A stretch of DNA of 64,000 nucleotides from Nitrospinota bacterium (GCA_027619975.1 JAQCGX010000010.1:28518-92517); one strand, 5' to 3'; positions 29,506-45,118 are shown, numbered from the stretch's first letter. Notes: generated from the letters alone by a model not told the origin. Translations and numbers: made by a program.

Positions 29506-31605
29506 CTAGACCGTTGATTTTTCTTTTCCTGTCGCCTTGGCAATCAATTCTTCCGCTATCGCCGAGGGGACGGATTCGTATTTGGTAAATTCCATGGTAT
29601 AACTGGCTCGACCCTGCGTTGCCGACCGCAAATCGGTCGAATATCCAAACATTCCAGAAAGCGGCACGTCCGCCTTCACAACCTTGGCGCCCGCCCTGTC
29701 ACTAAGATCTTTTATCTTCGCTCGCTTGGAACTCAAGTTTCCAATAACCTCTCCCATAAAGTCCTCGGGAGTCACAACTTCCACTTCCATGATCGGCTCC
29801 AGCAAAACCGGAGCGGCCCTCTTACACGCATCGCGAAAAGCAATGGACGCACAAATCTTAAATGCCATTTCCGACGAATCCACATCATGATAAGAACCGT
29901 CGAGCAGAACCACTCCCACATCCACAACGTTATATCCGCAAAGGATTCCTCGTCCCATAGCTTCTTCAACACCTTTCTGAATCGCCGGGATAAACTCCTT
30001 AGGGATGGCTCCACCAACTATCTTATTAACGAACTCAAATCCGGTCCCGGACTCTCTAGGCTCGACTCGAATCTCAACGTGCCCATACTGGCCACGGCCT
30101 CCGGTTTGCTTAATATACTTAAATTCATGCTCTACGGATTTAGTGATGGTTTCTTTATAGGCGACCTGAGGCTTGGAAACATTCACATCCAGAGAAAACT
30201 CGCGGCGCATCCTGTCAACCAGAATCTCAAGGTGCAACTCACCCATGCCCGACATGATGGTCTGATTGGTTTCCTTATCCACCTTGACCTTAAAGGTCGG
30301 ATCTTCCTGCAGAAGTTTGATAAGACAATCGGAAAGCTTATCCTGCTCGGCCTTTGTTTTAGGCTCGATTGCCACTGAGATAACAGGCTCCGGAAAGATA
30401 ATTGACTCCAGAATGACCGGCTTATCCTGATCACAAAGGGTATCCCCGGTAAACGTCTTCTTCAAACCTACCGCCGCGGCAATATCCCCCGCTTTCACAA
30501 ACTGAACCTCTTCCCTCTTATTGGCATGCATTCTAAGCAGACGACCCACACGCTCCCGCTGATTTTTCGTGGCGTTATAGACATAGGAACCGCTTTTCAT
30601 TTCCCCGGAATACACACGAACAAACGCCAACTGCCCAACAAAAGGATCCGTCATGATCTTAAATGCAAGAGCCGAAAGAGGCTCACTGGAATCCGGCTCC
30701 CGCACCACCTCTTTCAAAGTATCAGGATCAATCGCTTTGATCGGCGGAACCTCTATTGGAGAAGGAAGATAAGCAACAACAGCATCAAGAAGTTGTTGCA
30801 CACCCTTATTCTTAAAAGCCGAACCACACAATATAGGAGTGAACTTTAACTCAAGCGTGCCCTTACGCAAAGCCGCGTAAATTTCCTCAGCGGAAACTTC
30901 CTCCTCGGCAAGAAACTTCTCCATAATCTTCTCATCAACATCGGAGATCGCCTCTATCATCAATTCCCTATATTCCAAAGCCTCTTCCATAAACTCTTCA
31001 GGAATATCAACTTCTTCGTAAATCTCACCCTTATCTTTTTTGTCGCTATACACATTGGCGTTCATCTTCACCAGATCGATAATACCAAGATAACTATCTT
31101 CACGACCCAGAGGCAATTGTATAGGAACAGGGTTCGCATTCAGCCTTTCTCTTATCTGACCAACACAGCCAAGAAAATTCGCTCCCGCGCGATCCATCTT
31201 ATTCACAAAGCCAATTCGCGGAACTCCATACTTGGAAGCCTGACGCCAGACAGTCTCGGACTGCGGCTCCACCCCACCGACAGCACAAAAAACACCAATC
31301 GCGCCATCGAGAACACGCAATGAACGCTCAACCTCTGCTGTAAAATCTACATGACCCGGCGTGTCGATGATATTGATCTGATGATCCGCCCAGAAACATG
31401 TCGTAGCCGCAGAAGTGATAGTGATGCCACGCTCCTGCTCCTGCTCCATCCAGTCCATGGTTGCAGTTCCCTCGTGCACTTCGCCGATCTTATGACTCCG
31501 ACCGGTGTAATACAGGATACGCTCCGTCGTCGTGGTCTTCCCCGCGTCTATATGGGCAATGATCCCTATATTACGCCTCTTGTCAACTCGCAGATTCTTA
31601 GACAT
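29506..31605 (-). CDS. fusA: Translation elongation factor G
   Basis: A 699-residue translocation GTPase from ATG 31605 ([20 protein letters not shown]). A longer frame reaches 31659, but the extra 18 residues match nothing in the family. P-loop AHIDAGKTT, switch [15 protein letters not shown] and the C-terminal domain with [20 protein letters not shown] are all present. It lies in the str operon between rpsG and tuf. Confidence 0.98.
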   Translation of the reverse strand: MSKNLRVDKRRNIGIIAHIDAGKTTTTERILYYTGRSHKIGEVHEGTATMDWMEQEQERGITITSAATTCFWADHQINIIDTPGHVDFTAEVERSLRVLDGAIGVFCAVGGVEPQSETVWRQASKYGVPRIGFVNKMDRAGANFLGCVGQIRERLNANPVPIQLPLGREDSYLGIIDLVKMNANVYSDKKDKGEIYEEVDIPEEFMEEALEYRELMIEAISDVDEKIMEKFLAEEEVSAEEIYAALRKGTLELKFTPILCGSAFKNKGVQQLLDAVVAYLPSPIEVPPIKAIDPDTLKEVVREPDSSEPLSALAFKIMTDPFVGQLAFVRVYSGEMKSGSYVYNATKNQRERVGRLLRMHANKREEVQFVKAGDIAAAVGLKKTFTGDTLCDQDKPVILESIIFPEPVISVAIEPKTKAEQDKLSDCLIKLLQEDPTFKVKVDKETNQTIMSGMGELHLEILVDRMRREFSLDVNVSKPQVAYKETITKSVEHEFKYIKQTGGRGQYGHVEIRVEPRESGTGFEFVNKIVGGAIPKEFIPAIQKGVEEAMGRGILCGYNVVDVGVVLLDGSYHDVDSSEMAFKICASIAFRDACKRAAPVLLEPIMEVEVVTPEDFMGEVIGNLSSKRAKIKDLSDRAGAKVVKADVPLSGMFGYSTDLRSATQGRASYTMEFTKYESVPSAIAEELIAKATGKEKSTV

Positions 31606-31639
31606 GCTTTTTACGATTCTTCCAGGATATTTATTAGAA

Positions 31640-32110
31640 TTACCAACGATAGTGGGCAAACGCCTTATTAGCTTCCGCCATGCGATGAACTTCTTCCCGC
31701 TTCTTTATCGCGCCACCGGCATTATTGTACGCGTCCACAATTTCCCCTGTCAGCTTTTCCGACATGGTCTTTCCAGCCCGTGATCTCGCATTCTGAATCA
31801 TCCAACGAATACTTAGAGCAATTCGCCGACTCTCATTCACCTCTACGGGAACCTGGTAGGTAGCGCCACCCACTCGCCTAGACCGAACCTCCAGCATAGG
31901 AGAGGCATTGTTTATAGCCTTGCGAAAGACCATAACAGGATCTTCCTTAATCTTCTCCTCAACAGCAGTCAACGCGGTGTAGAAAATTCTCTCAGCCAGA
32001 CTTTTCTTCCCCGCCTTAAGAAGGCTATTAATAAACCGCCCGACAAGGATATCGTTGTACTTAGGATCCGGGGAAACTTTTCTTTTTTGAGCTTCTCGTC
32101 TTCTTGCCAT
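31640..32110 (-). CDS. rpsG: 30S ribosomal protein S7
   Basis: A 156-residue primary binding protein of the head: [23 protein letters not shown] at the start region, then [18 protein letters not shown] and the C-terminal [17 protein letters not shown]. It follows rpsL by 37 bases. Confidence 0.98.
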   Translation of the reverse strand: MARRREAQKRKVSPDPKYNDILVGRFINSLLKAGKKSLAERIFYTALTAVEEKIKEDPVMVFRKAINNASPMLEVRSRRVGGATYQVPVEVNESRRIALSIRWMIQNARSRAGKTMSEKLTGEIVDAYNNAGGAIKKREEVHRMAEANKAFAHYRW

Positions 32111-32147
32111 GACTTCCGATTCGGTTAAATTAACTTACAAATTATAT

Positions 32148-32525
32148 TTAAGAGGCTTTCGGCCTTTTAGTTCCGTACTTGGATCGACTCTGCTTCCGAC
32201 TCTCCACACCCAAGGTGTCGAGCAATCCCCTCACAACATGATAACGGACCCCGGGAAGATCTTTCACACGACCTCCCCGAATCACAACTATGGAATGCTC
32301 CTGCAAATTATGCCCCACACCGGGGATATAAGTAGTCACTTCCATACCATTCGTCAAGCGAACTCGAGCAACCTTCCGCAATGCTGAATTTGGCTTTTTG
32401 GGAGTGGAGGTATAAACCCTCACACACACGCCTCTCTTCTGAGGACATGACTTCAAGGCCGGGCTCGCGGTTTTCTTGATCGGCGTCTTTCGGCCCGACC
32501 GGACTAGTTGATTGATTGTAGGCAA
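32148..32525 (-). CDS. rpsL: 30S ribosomal protein S12
   Basis: A 125-residue decoding-centre protein: [20 protein letters not shown] with the wild-type lysine and [16 protein letters not shown]. No known streptomycin-resistance substitution is visible at the two classic lysines. First gene of the str section, with its own promoter upstream. Confidence 0.98.
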   Translation of the reverse strand: MPTINQLVRSGRKTPIKKTASPALKSCPQKRGVCVRVYTSTPKKPNSALRKVARVRLTNGMEVTTYIPGVGHNLQEHSIVVIRGGRVKDLPGVRYHVVRGLLDTLGVESRKQSRSKYGTKRPKAS

Positions 32526-32640
32526 AGGTTACTCTCCTTAAAAATAACCACAGGAACACCGGATCGCCTGAAGCAGGCGCCAGATGCCGCAATAAAATCA
32601 AATGGTTATTATTCGATTGTTCGAGGCGTGAAAGTGGATG

Positions 32641-32668
32641 ATTCTATCATTATTTCTCGACGAGTCAA
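32641..32668 (-). promoter_or_regulatory. Sigma-70-type promoter upstream of rpsL
   Basis: In the 168-base gap between rpoC and rpsL the minus strand carries TTGACT (32663-32668), 16 bases, TAGAAT (32641-32646). Both boxes match the consensus at five of six positions. A start near 32634 would leave a leader of about 108 bases before rpsL. This would let the str-S10-spc-alpha genes be transcribed independently of read-through from rpoBC. Confidence 0.65.
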
Positions 32669-32693
32669 GCAAAATACGCTCATATTATAATGT

Positions 32694-36779
<4,086 letters not shown>

Positions 36780-36850
36780 CAGGTTTATCTCCTAAAGAGG
36801 ATTTATAAATATAATTTTCTACCCTTGCGGGTTGGATTCGGTTTGAAACT

Positions 36851-39800
36851 TTATTTTTCGGATTCAATCAATTCCACGTCCATCGCCAGACTCTGCAACT
36901 CCTTGACGAGAACATTGAACGATTCAGGCAAGCTGGGGTTCAAATTGGTGTCACCTTTTACGATCGATTCATACATGCGCTTACGGCCTTCAACATCGTC
37001 GGATTTTACCGTCAACATTTCCTGCAATGTATAAGCCGCGCCGTAGGCTTCCAGGGCCCAGACCTCCATTTCCCCGAGTCGCTGGCCGCCAAACTGGGCC
37101 TTTCCTCCCAAGGGCTGCTGAGTGACAAGAGAGTACGGACCTGTAGAACGCGCATGGATTTTATCATCCACAAGGTGGTGAAGCTTGAGCATATAGATGT
37201 ACCCCACCATCACTTCCTGGCGGAAGGGATTTCCTGAGCGCCCATCATACAGGGTCACTTTTCCGGTTTCGGAACAACCCCCCTCTTTAAGAAGGGCACG
37301 GATTTCTTCTTCCTTGGCGCCATCAAACACCGGGGTCGCCATGTGCTTCCCTGTTGCTTTCGCCGCCATACCCAGGTTTGTTTCCAGAATCTGCCCCACA
37401 TTCATTCGCGACGGAACGCCGAGCGGATTCAAAATAAGCTCAATGGGCGTGCCATCCGCCATATAGGGCAAATCTTCTTCGGGAACGATTTTCGACACGA
37501 CACCCTTGTTTCCATGCCGCCCCGCCATCTTGTCTCCGACCTGCAATTTACGCTTCATGGCCATGAACACCTTGACCATCTTGATGACTCCAGGCGCCAG
37601 ATCATCACCCTTTTTCAATCGGGTAATTTTATCATCCATCATGGTTTTAAGAATATGAACCTGGTCTCCACAAGTGCCTTCTATAGCCTTCAATTGGTCC
37701 ACATCCACATCTTTGGCGGAAACTTTCACCAGATCCTTAAGCCGGAATCCTTTCAAGACCTCTTCAGAAATCACATCGCCTTTTTTAAAACTATGACTGC
37801 CCAGGGTAAAGGCTTTCGCGGCGGGCTTGCCAGATAGCAAATTGATGATCCCTTTTTCAGTCTCGCTTCTGACAATTCTAATTTCATCATTGAAATCTTT
37901 TTCAATGCGGCTGATTTCCTCTTCTTCAATGGACAACGTCCGGGAATCCTTGTCAACGCCTTTACGGGAAAAGACTTTCACATCTATTACGACCCCTGAA
38001 ACACCCGGCGGCACACGCAGGGAGGTGTCGCGCACATCCCCCGCCTTTTCACCGAAAATAGCCTTGAGGAGTTTCTCTTCCGGGCTGAGTTGGGTTTCGC
38101 CCTTTGGCGTCACCTTGCCAACCAGGATATCGTTTGCCTTGACCGAGGCGCCAACACGGATGATGCCACTGTCGTCCAGGTTTTTGAGAGCCTCTTCACC
38201 GACGTTGGAAATATCGCGGGTGATTTCTTCTTTGCCCTGCTTGGTGTCCCGGGCTTCGACTTCAAACTCTTCAATATGAATGGACGTATAAATGTCCTCC
38301 CGAACCAATCGCTCGCCAACAATGATCGCATCCTCAAAGTTGTAACCATCCCAGGGCATGAATGCCACCAGCGCATTTCGCCCCAGCGCCAACTCGCCAC
38401 GATCCGTTGAAGGTCCGTCGGCAAGAACATCGCCTTCCTTAACCTTCATACCGGTAACGACCAGCGGCTTTTGATTGACACAAGTGTTTTGATTTGAGCG
38501 TTGATATTTACTCAGGGTATAGATATCCACATTCGAGTCGGCCAAGCGACTGAGCTTGTTTTTAACAGAACCCTTTTTCTTATTCTGCGTGCGAACCACA
38601 ATCCGGGTCGCATCGGCACTGATCACTTCTCCATCATTTTCCGCAATAATCACGGCGCCGGAGTCGTGCGCAACCATCACTTCCATTCCCGTGCCCACCA
38701 AAGGAGCCTCGGCCTGAAGCAAAGGCACCGCCTGCCGCTGCATGTTGGAACCCATCAATGCGCGGTTGGCATCGTCGTTCTCTAAAAAAGGAATGAGTGA
38801 AGCGGCGACACTGATCAACTGCTTGGGCGACACATCCATATAGTCCACAGTGTCACTGGGCGAAAGAATAAAATCTCCACCTTTACGCGCCGAAATGATC
38901 TCATTAACAAACTTCTTATTTTCATCCAGTTCGGCATTAGCCTGAGCGATGATAAACTGATCTTCCACCAACGCGGTGTGAAATTCAATCTTGCTCTTGG
39001 CATAACCTTTTTCAACTTTTCGATATGGGGTTTCAATGAATCCGTACTCGTTGACCCTGGCATAGGTGCTGAGAGAAGCGATCAAACCGATATTAGGCCC
39101 CTCCGGCGTTTCAATCGGACAGATACGTCCATAATGCGTCGGATGAACATCCCGAACCTCAAACCCGGCTCGCTCCCGGGTCAAGCCTCCCGGCCCCAGT
39201 GCACTCAGACGCCGCTTGTGGGTGACCTCGGACAACGGATTCGTTTGATCCATAAATTGCGACAACTGACTGCTGCCGTAAAATTCCTTGATCGCTGCCG
39301 TGACTGGCTTCGAATTGATCAGGTCATGCGGCATGGAAACTTCCAGGTCCTGAATAGACATCCGCTCAATGATGGCCCGCTCCATCCGAACCAAACCCAC
39401 GCGAAACTGGTTCTCCAGCGATTCACCGACGGCACGAACCCGACGATTGCCCAAATGGTCAATATCATCTATCTGGCCGATTCCATTTCTCAAGTCGAGA
39501 ATATATTTCACGACCGCCTTGAGATCCTCTAAATTCAACAACCGGTTATCCAATGGGATATCCAGGCCGAATTTCTGGTTCATCTTGATGCGGCCCACAA
39601 CCGAGAGGTTGTAGCGCTTGGGATTGGAAAATAAATTAGCGAAAAGAGATTTGGCTATTTCTGGTGTTGGCGGATCACCAGGACGCAACCGCTTGTAGAT
39701 TTCACGAATGGCATCTTCCTGCGAATCGATCTTTCCCGCAGCCAGGGTGTCACGAAGCGCCGTATCGGTATCATCTTCATCGATACGCAGAATTTGAATC

Positions 39801-41071
39801 TCGGTAAACTTATTCTCTTTTAAAAATTCGAGGACAGCGACCGTAATCGGCTGATTGACATCGGCAAAAATCTCCCCGGTTTCCTTATTAACAATCTCCT
39901 CAAACAGAAAGCGACCGATCAGCCCTTCTTCATCAACTTCGACTTTGGTTGATTTGGCTAACCGGGAAATTTTCTTGGCAACCGCCGGCGTTACCTTTTT
40001 ATTGGCCTTCAGGATAACGTTATTGGTCGTGGGATCAATGATATCTTCCAGAACTTTCAAACCAATCAACAGGTTTTTTGAGTTCATTGTAAACCTGGAA
40101 TCCTTGGCGGAAATATTGACCTTTTCAATCGTGTAAAATGTCTCCAGGATTTCCTTATTGCCCATGCCAAAGGCTTGCAGCAATATGGTCGCCGGAAGCT
40201 TACGACGCCTGTCGATCTTCACATGCAGGATGTCCTTGATATCGAACTCGAAATCGACCCAGGAACCTCGATCTGGAATGATGCGCGCGGAAAAGAGAAC
40301 CTTCCCGCTGATATGCGATTTCCCCTTGTCATGCGAGAAAAAAGCCCCAGGGGATCGGTGCATCTGACTCACAATTACACGTTCCACGCCGTTGATCAAA
40401 AAGGTTCCGGTCGGCCCCATCATCGGCATCTCACCCAGAAAAATCTTCTGCTCCTTGACTTCCCGGATAGAGTTTACGGTGATCTGCGGAATTTTTTGAT
40501 CCAACAGCTTCTGAACAACTTCTTCAGTAATTAGCGTGCGCGCAGGGACAATGGCCTTACCCTTTTCGGTAATCCTAACATCCTCAACAACAAATCTCCC
40601 AAGCAGACCCTCCAGAACTTTCGGAGTGACGTCAATTCTTTCCCTGTCATACAAAACCAGCCGGACCATAATTTTTATGGGGTCCGCATATGTCAAACCC
40701 TTCTGACGACATTCGCTGAGCTTATGCTTTTCTTTGTAGGCAACTTCCTGCCCACATTTCTGACATACCACCCCAGGGCCGCCGAGCTCTTTAAACTCTC
40801 CGCAACCGCACTCCCACAACCCAATCTCCAACCCCACATACTCGAGGCGGGCATTTATATTCAAGTCGGCGATAGGAAATACATCCTGAAAAACCTCTTC
40901 CAGGCCTTTGACTTCTCGCTTGTCAGGGGCAACATCCCATTGAACAAAAGATTCAAAGGACTTCTTTTGAATTTCAATCAGGTTGGGAATTTCATCGATT
41001 ACATGAATACGGGCAAAATTGTGTCTTTTCCTAAGGTTTCCAATCTCTCTTTGGGAACGCTTTTCTGGCAT
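36851..41071 (-). CDS. rpoB: RNA polymerase beta subunit
   Basis: A protein of 1406 residues counted from ATG 41071 ([12 protein letters not shown]); the frame extends to 41137 but those 22 residues are not family-like. The rifampicin pocket reads [20 protein letters not shown] and [11 protein letters not shown], wild type at the usual resistance positions, so sensitivity is expected. C-terminal KPxK-like sequences and [21 protein letters not shown] are present. Confidence 0.98.
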   Translation of the reverse strand: MPEKRSQREIGNLRKRHNFARIHVIDEIPNLIEIQKKSFESFVQWDVAPDKREVKGLEEVFQDVFPIADLNINARLEYVGLEIGLWECGCGEFKELGGPGVVCQKCGQEVAYKEKHKLSECRQKGLTYADPIKIMVRLVLYDRERIDVTPKVLEGLLGRFVVEDVRITEKGKAIVPARTLITEEVVQKLLDQKIPQITVNSIREVKEQKIFLGEMPMMGPTGTFLINGVERVIVSQMHRSPGAFFSHDKGKSHISGKVLFSARIIPDRGSWVDFEFDIKDILHVKIDRRRKLPATILLQAFGMGNKEILETFYTIEKVNISAKDSRFTMNSKNLLIGLKVLEDIIDPTTNNVILKANKKVTPAVAKKISRLAKSTKVEVDEEGLIGRFLFEEIVNKETGEIFADVNQPITVAVLEFLKENKFTEIQILRIDEDDTDTALRDTLAAGKIDSQEDAIREIYKRLRPGDPPTPEIAKSLFANLFSNPKRYNLSVVGRIKMNQKFGLDIPLDNRLLNLEDLKAVVKYILDLRNGIGQIDDIDHLGNRRVRAVGESLENQFRVGLVRMERAIIERMSIQDLEVSMPHDLINSKPVTAAIKEFYGSSQLSQFMDQTNPLSEVTHKRRLSALGPGGLTRERAGFEVRDVHPTHYGRICPIETPEGPNIGLIASLSTYARVNEYGFIETPYRKVEKGYAKSKIEFHTALVEDQFIIAQANAELDENKKFVNEIISARKGGDFILSPSDTVDYMDVSPKQLISVAASLIPFLENDDANRALMGSNMQRQAVPLLQAEAPLVGTGMEVMVAHDSGAVIIAENDGEVISADATRIVVRTQNKKKGSVKNKLSRLADSNVDIYTLSKYQRSNQNTCVNQKPLVVTGMKVKEGDVLADGPSTDRGELALGRNALVAFMPWDGYNFEDAIIVGERLVREDIYTSIHIEEFEVEARDTKQGKEEITRDISNVGEEALKNLDDSGIIRVGASVKANDILVGKVTPKGETQLSPEEKLLKAIFGEKAGDVRDTSLRVPPGVSGVVIDVKVFSRKGVDKDSRTLSIEEEEISRIEKDFNDEIRIVRSETEKGIINLLSGKPAAKAFTLGSHSFKKGDVISEEVLKGFRLKDLVKVSAKDVDVDQLKAIEGTCGDQVHILKTMMDDKITRLKKGDDLAPGVIKMVKVFMAMKRKLQVGDKMAGRHGNKGVVSKIVPEEDLPYMADGTPIELILNPLGVPSRMNVGQILETNLGMAAKATGKHMATPVFDGAKEEEIRALLKEGGCSETGKVTLYDGRSGNPFRQEVMVGYIYMLKLHHLVDDKIHARSTGPYSLVTQQPLGGKAQFGGQRLGEMEVWALEAYGAAYTLQEMLTVKSDDVEGRKRMYESIVKGDTNLNPSLPESFNVLVKELQSLAMDVELIESEK

Positions 41072-41149
41072 GTTTTGTCTTACCTTTGCAAGAGTGAGAA
41101 GTTTAACGGAATTGCAGCCCCCAGTAACTGGAGGCAAACGATTCCTCCC

Positions 41150-41527
41150 TTATTTAATCTCAACAGTCCCGCCAGCTTCTTCGATTTTCTTCTTGATCTC
41201 CTCAGCCTCTTCTTTTTTAACACCTTCTTTAAGAGGTTTAGGCGCACCTTCCACGAGATCCTTGGCATCCTTCAACCCTAAGCTGGTGATGGCCCGAACT
41301 TCCTTAATCACCTGAATCTTCTTATCTCCAGCAGCAGTCAGAATGACATCGAATTCCGTTTTTTCCTCTGCAGCTTCAGCGGCACCACCTGCGGGAGCAG
41401 CCATTGCCATCATCGGGGCGGCGGCAGTAACTCCATACTTTTCTTCCAATTCCTTCACGAATACTGACATTTCCAACACGCTCATACTATCAATAAAGGA
41501 AACCACTTCCTCTTTAGTGACGGCCAT
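41150..41527 (-). CDS. rplL: 50S ribosomal protein L7/L12
   Basis: A 125-residue stalk protein: N-terminal dimerisation helices (residues 1-35), an Ala/Met/Gly-rich hinge ([17 protein letters not shown]), and the factor-binding domain with [24 protein letters not shown] one codon earlier is possible, but the ATG at 41527 has the better distance (6 bases) from GGAG. It lies 79 bases before rpoB. Confidence 0.97.
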   Translation of the reverse strand: MAVTKEEVVSFIDSMSVLEMSVFVKELEEKYGVTAAAPMMAMAAPAGGAAEAAEEKTEFDVILTAAGDKKIQVIKEVRAITSLGLKDAKDLVEGAPKPLKEGVKKEEAEEIKKKIEEAGGTVEIK

Positions 41528-41634
41528 CACGTTCTCCTTTCAACAATCATTTTTTCAAATGCAATTAATTATATTTTAATCCACAGCAAGGAAAGACCAC
41601 TGAATTTCCCCACTGAAAATCTTTAAACGATAAC

Positions 41635-42162
41635 TCAATTCGATGACTTTTTCTCGCGAACGGCATCCAAAGTTCCAACAAGCTTTCTCAACAGGCTACT
41701 AAATACACCTGCAAAATTGGTGGTGGGCCCTTGAAACACTGAGAGCATTTGCGAAAGCAACTGCTCCCTCGAAGGCAGATCCGCCAGAGCCTTCACTTCA
41801 TCAGCGGAAATAACCTTACCTTCCACCATACCGCAAATCACCCTCGGTGTTTTTTTTGCGTTTGCTTTTCTACAGTCCGCCAGAACTTTCGCAGGAGCGA
41901 TAGGATCATCGAAACTCAGAAATAGAGAAACCGGGCCCTTAAAATTTGCTTCAAGCCCCTCGAAAGATGTATTCTTCGCCGCAAGTTTTGCCAAGGTATT
42001 CTTTATGACTCGAAACTCGACGGAACGGCTACGCATGGTTGATCGCAATTCGGCAATACTGGGAGCGTCGATCCCCTGGTAATCCGCCAGAACAGCAGCC
42101 GTCGCCTTCTGGAACACTTCATTTAATTCTTTTACCGCTTCCTGCTTCGCTGGATTTGCCAC
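41635..42162 (-). CDS. rplJ: 50S ribosomal protein L10
   Basis: A 175-residue stalk base protein: KQEAVKELNEVFQKATAAVLADYQGI at the N-terminus, RVIKNTLAKLAAKNT, and the C-terminal helix that carries L12 dimers. GTG start. The 77-base gap before it is the region where L10 binds its own mRNA in other bacteria; I did not resolve a structure here. Confidence 0.97.
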   Translation of the reverse strand: MANPAKQEAVKELNEVFQKATAAVLADYQGIDAPSIAELRSTMRSRSVEFRVIKNTLAKLAAKNTSFEGLEANFKGPVSLFLSFDDPIAPAKVLADCRKANAKKTPRVICGMVEGKVISADEVKALADLPSREQLLSQMLSVFQGPTTNFAGVFSSLLRKLVGTLDAVREKKSSN

Positions 42163-42239
42163 AACACCGACCTTTCAATCAATTTAGTTCCGCCTAAATA
42201 CCCCTGGAGCCAGAAACCGCATTCCCCGACAAACCAAAT

Positions 42240-42926
42240 CTAAGAAACGTAAGCCACCTTGACCCCGACGCCCATAGTCGCAGACACCGATACACCCTTC
42301 ACATAATGCCCCTTACTGGACGAAGGCTTCATCTTAACAAGGGTTGCCATGAGCGCCTGGTAGTTTTCAGCGAGATCCTCAACAGAAAAACCCACTTTAC
42401 CCAGAGGAGCATGAACGATGCCTCCCTTATCAACACGAAAATCAACCTTTCCAGCCTGAATCTCCTCAATCGCCTTCTTTACATCAAACGTCACAGTACC
42501 GGTTTTAGGATTCGGCATCATTCCACGGGGACCCAGAACCTTCCCCAACTTACCCACCTGACCCATCATGTCCGGAGTGGAGACAACGCGGTCGAATTCC
42601 AACCAGCCTCCCAGGATTTTTTCCACCATATCCTCACCGCCAACGAATTCTGCACCTGCATCCCTGGCCTCTGCTTCCTTTTCGCCTTTAGCAAAAACCA
42701 AAACCCTGAATTTCTTTCCGGTTCCCTTGGGAAGCACTACACTGCCACGAATATTCTGGTCAGCCTTTCGCGGGTCTACCCCGAGATTGACCGCCACATC
42801 CACGGATTCGTTAAACTTCACAAAACTAGCATTTTTAACCAACCCTAAAGCCTCGACCAACTCATATTTTTTCAAGCGGTCTAACTGCTTTACTGCTTCC
42901 TTAAATTTTTTTCCCTGCTTCGCCAT
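42240..42926 (-). CDS. rplA: 50S ribosomal protein L1
   Basis: A 228-residue L1-stalk protein: [42 protein letters not shown], and [11 protein letters not shown]. Normal length. In other bacteria it represses rplKA by binding the leader. It follows rplK after 22 bases. Confidence 0.98.
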   Translation of the reverse strand: MAKQGKKFKEAVKQLDRLKKYELVEALGLVKNASFVKFNESVDVAVNLGVDPRKADQNIRGSVVLPKGTGKKFRVLVFAKGEKEAEARDAGAEFVGGEDMVEKILGGWLEFDRVVSTPDMMGQVGKLGKVLGPRGMMPNPKTGTVTFDVKKAIEEIQAGKVDFRVDKGGIVHAPLGKVGFSVEDLAENYQALMATLVKMKPSSSKGHYVKGVSVSATMGVGVKVAYVS

Positions 42927-42948
42927 GAGCTCTCACCTTGAACGCTTG

Positions 42949-43377
42949 TTAACCTTCAACTTTTAATCCCATGCTATGAGCCGAACCTTTAACAATCCGC
43001 ACAGCCGCATCCATATCATGAGCGTTAAGATCTTCCATTTTAATCTTGGCAATTTCCTCCACCTGCTTAAGAGTGACCTGACCCACAAACTCCTTACTGG
43101 GATTAGAAGAACCTTTTGCAATCCCCGCAGCCTTCTTTAACAAAACCGATGCCGGCGGAGATTTCGTAATGAAACTAAAACTCCTGTCTTTATAAACCTC
43201 TATAACAACAGGAATTATCATCCCCTCTTGACCCTGAGTCTTGGCGTTAAACGCCTTACAGAATTCCATGATGTTGACGCCATGCTGACCCAACGCCGGC
43301 CCAATTGGAGGCGAAGGTGTCGCCTGCGCCGCAGGAATCTGCAATTTAATCAGCCCTTTTACTTCTTTAGTCGCCAC
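42949..43377 (-). CDS. rplK: 50S ribosomal protein L11
   Basis: A 142-residue GTPase-centre protein: [20 protein letters not shown] with the proline-rich thiopeptide-site helix, [12 protein letters not shown], and the C-terminal RNA-binding domain ending [20 protein letters not shown] start. It lies directly after nusG. Confidence 0.98.
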   Translation of the reverse strand: MATKEVKGLIKLQIPAAQATPSPPIGPALGQHGVNIMEFCKAFNAKTQGQEGMIIPVVIEVYKDRSFSFITKSPPASVLLKKAAGIAKGSSNPSKEFVGQVTLKQVEEIAKIKMEDLNAHDMDAAVRIVKGSAHSMGLKVEG

Positions 43378-43429
43378 GTCTTCGCCATCCTTCCATCTTT
43401 AGAAAATAGAAAAATCTTCCGTTAAAACC

Positions 43430-43960
43430 TTAAACTTTTTCTATCTGCGAAAATTCCAATTCAACAGGGGTCGCCCTGCCAAATATGGAAACCATAACCC
43501 TGACCTTACCCTTGTCGAGGTTCACATCATCCACCACACCGTTGAAATTAAGGAACGGCCCATCAATTACCCGCACACCCTCTCCCTTATCGAAGGAAAA
43601 TTTGGGCTTGGGACGAGCAGACTCTCCGTTAACCTGATCCATGATCGTTTTGATTTCACTTTCAGACAACGGCACCGGAGACGCGCCACCCCCCAAAAAA
43701 CCAGTGACTTTTGCGGTATTTTTAATCATGTACCAGATCTCCTGAGCCATCTCGACATTGATCAGCACATAACCAGGGAAAAACTTCCTGGAAGATATTT
43801 TCTTCTTCCCCTGAGACATCTCAACCACTTCTTCTGTCGGGATAATGATCTCTCCAAACATATCCCCAAATTCGGAATGATCAAACTGCTCCTCCAGACT
43901 CACCTTAACTTTTCGCTCGTAGCCGGAATAGGTGTGAATCACATACCATTGTTTTGACAA
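43430..43960 (-). CDS. nusG: Transcription elongation/antitermination factor NusG
   Basis: A 176-residue factor. N-terminal NGN domain (WYVIHTYSGYERKVKVSLEE, FFPGYVLINVEM) binds RNA polymerase; C-terminal KOW domain (GEGVRVIDGPFLNFNGVVDDV) contacts Rho or S10. TTG start. Gene order secE-nusG-rplK is canonical. Confidence 0.98.
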   Translation of the reverse strand: MSKQWYVIHTYSGYERKVKVSLEEQFDHSEFGDMFGEIIIPTEEVVEMSQGKKKISSRKFFPGYVLINVEMAQEIWYMIKNTAKVTGFLGGGASPVPLSESEIKTIMDQVNGESARPKPKFSFDKGEGVRVIDGPFLNFNGVVDDVNLDKGKVRVMVSIFGRATPVELEFSQIEKV

Positions 43961-43978
43961 TATAAATTACCCAGCAGA

Positions 43979-44167
43979 TTAAAGATTAATGAGTCCCTGA
44001 ACCATCTTGGACAACAAAGCGTCCACAATTCCTAAAAACACAGAGACCAGAAACACAACGATCACCACGACCGTCGTCCCACCAATAGCCTCCTTCCTCG
44101 AAGGCCAGGTGACCTTTTTCACCTCAACCCTGACTTCCGTTAAAAATTTTGCAGCCCTAGATATCAT
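43979..44167 (-). CDS. secE: Protein translocase subunit SecE
   Basis: A 62-residue single-span protein from ATG 44167. The amphipathic motif EVRVEVKKVTWPSRKEA precedes one membrane helix (TTVVVIVVFLVSVFLGIVDA). A longer frame to 44221 runs into the tRNA-Trp gene and is not used. It clamps SecY in the translocon. Confidence 0.96.
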   Translation of the reverse strand: MISRAAKFLTEVRVEVKKVTWPSRKEAIGGTTVVVIVVFLVSVFLGIVDALLSKMVQGLINL

Positions 44168-44194
44168 TTCAACGACAACCCCAAAATTTATTAA

Positions 44195-44268
44195 CAGGCC
44201 AGGAGGGATTCGAACCCACAACCCCCAGATTTGGAGTCCGGTGCTCTAGCCGTTCGAGCTACTGGCCT
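44195..44268 (-). tRNA. trnW: tRNA-Trp (CCA anticodon)
   Basis: A complete cloverleaf on the minus strand: acceptor AGGCCAG / CTGGCCT with discriminator G, D arm TAGCTCGAACGGCTAGAGC, anticodon loop CTCCAAA (anticodon CCA), T loop GGTTCGAATCC-like. The 3' CCA is not encoded. It sits 27 bases before the secE start, as in the E. coli-type secE region of many bacteria. Confidence 0.96.
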
Positions 44269-44345
44269 AGTATGAATTCCCTGGCAATATTCTGACAGGA
44301 CCTATGTTCGACAACAGCGCCCAAGACTCCTCACAACAACGTCCG

Positions 44346-44495
44346 CTATTTGGTTTCCTTGTGCGGGGTATGCTTTCGGCAAAACCGACAAAATTTATTA
44401 AATTCCAAACGACCCGTTGTTTTTTTCTTATTTTTGGTTGTGGAATAATTCTTCCGCTTACAATCTCCACATGCCAAATGAATTATATCTCTCAT
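44346..44495 (-). CDS. rpmG: 50S ribosomal protein L33, zinc-binding type
   Basis: A 49-residue protein from ATG 44493-44495 to TAG 44346-44348. It begins [19 protein letters not shown] and has the second pair [13 protein letters not shown], so the zinc-binding form. It is embedded in the tRNA cluster, between tRNA-Thr(GGT) and tRNA-Trp, taking the place where tufB stands in E. coli. Confidence 0.96.
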   Translation of the reverse strand: MRDIIHLACGDCKRKNYSTTKNKKKTTGRLEFNKFCRFCRKHTPHKETK

Positions 44496-44580
44496 AACCG
44501 CCTAACTTTCAATGGAAAACGAGGGCAAAAAATAGCTTCCAGAGCTATACCATAACACGAAAATTCTTAAAAAATAAAAA

Positions 44581-44652
44581 AGCCCACGATCGGATTTGAA
44601 CCGATGGCCTCTTCCTTACCAAGGAAGTGCTCCACCCCTGAGCTACGTGGGC
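44581..44652 (-). tRNA. trnT: tRNA-Thr (GGT anticodon)
   Basis: Acceptor GCCCACG / CGTGGGC, D arm TAGCTCAGGGGTGGAGC, anticodon stem CTTCC / GGAAG with loop TTGGTAA (anticodon GGT), T arm CGGTTCAAATCCG. Discriminator U. CCA not encoded; a T-run follows immediately. Confidence 0.95.
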
Positions 44653-44689
44653 AAGATCTCTACTCCTTAGCCGCCCCCACAAATTAAGG

Positions 44690-44766
44690 TGGAGCGGGAA
44701 ACCGGACTCGAACCGGCGACCCTCAGCTTGGAAGGCTGACGCTCTAGCCAACTGAGCTATTCCCGC
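44690..44766 (-). tRNA. trnG: tRNA-Gly (TCC anticodon)
   Basis: Acceptor GCGGGAA / TTCCCGC with discriminator U, D arm TAGCTCAGTTGGCTAGAGC, anticodon stem TCAGC / GCTGA with loop CTTCCAA (anticodon TCC), T arm CCGGTTCGAGTCCGG. The 3' CCA is encoded (44690-44692). Confidence 0.96.
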
Positions 44767-44792
44767 TTACTTACTCTCCCAGAAATCAGAAA

Positions 44793-44874
44793 TGGGGAGG
44801 GGAGGATTCGAACCTCCGAAGGCGAAGCCGACAGATTTACAGTCTGTTCCCTTTGGCCGCTCGGGAACCTCCCC
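44793..44874 (-). tRNA. trnY: tRNA-Tyr (GTA anticodon)
   Basis: A class II tRNA with a long variable arm. Acceptor GGGGAGG / CCTCCCC with discriminator A, anticodon stem CAGA / TCTG around loop CTGTAAA (anticodon GTA), variable arm GGCTTCGCC region, T arm GGAGGTTCGAATCCTCC. CCA not encoded. Confidence 0.96.
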
Positions 44875-44991
44875 AGACTAATGAGAATTACGATTCCCAT
44901 AAAACCAACAAATAAGACAACCCTACCCCTAAAAACTTTCGCCCGCGAACCGCCAGAACCCATAAAATAAATTCCAGCGCACACCATCAGA

Positions 44992-45067
44992 TGGAGCTGG
45001 CAAGAGGAATCGAACCCCCGACCTGCTGATTACAAATCAGCTGCTCTACCAACTGAGCTATGCCAGC
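44992..45067 (-). tRNA. trnT: tRNA-Thr (TGT anticodon)
   Basis: Acceptor GCTGGCA / TGCCAGC with discriminator U and encoded CCA (44992-44994). D arm TAGCTCAGTTGGTAGAGC, anticodon stem GCTGA / TCAGC with loop TTTGTAA (anticodon TGT), T arm GGGGGTTCGATTCC-type. It is the first gene of the cluster, about 13 bases after the inferred transcription start. Confidence 0.95.
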
Positions 45068-45088
45068 TCAATAAACGCAAAAACGCTC

Positions 45089-45118
45089 ATCTTACTGACT
45101 TCATTTCATTTTTGTCAA
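45089..45118 (-). promoter_or_regulatory. Promoter of the tRNA-rpmG-secE-nusG-rpl-rpoBC array
   Basis: On the minus strand a perfect TTGACA (45113-45118) is followed by an 18-base spacer and TAAGAT (45089-45094), just upstream of tRNA-Thr(TGT). The predicted start near 45082-45080 leaves almost no leader. The rest of the 274-base gap 45068-45341 is AT-rich and shows no gene. Confidence 0.75.

Noticed and set aside
32308..32601. 97-residue minus-strand frame starting upstream of rpsL
   Set aside because: It overlaps rpsL in another frame and lies in the leader region; no family match.
39112..39320. Rifampicin-resistance substitution in rpoB
   Set aside because: The pocket sequence [27 protein letters not shown] is split over two quoted parts elsewhere and is wild type at the usual positions.
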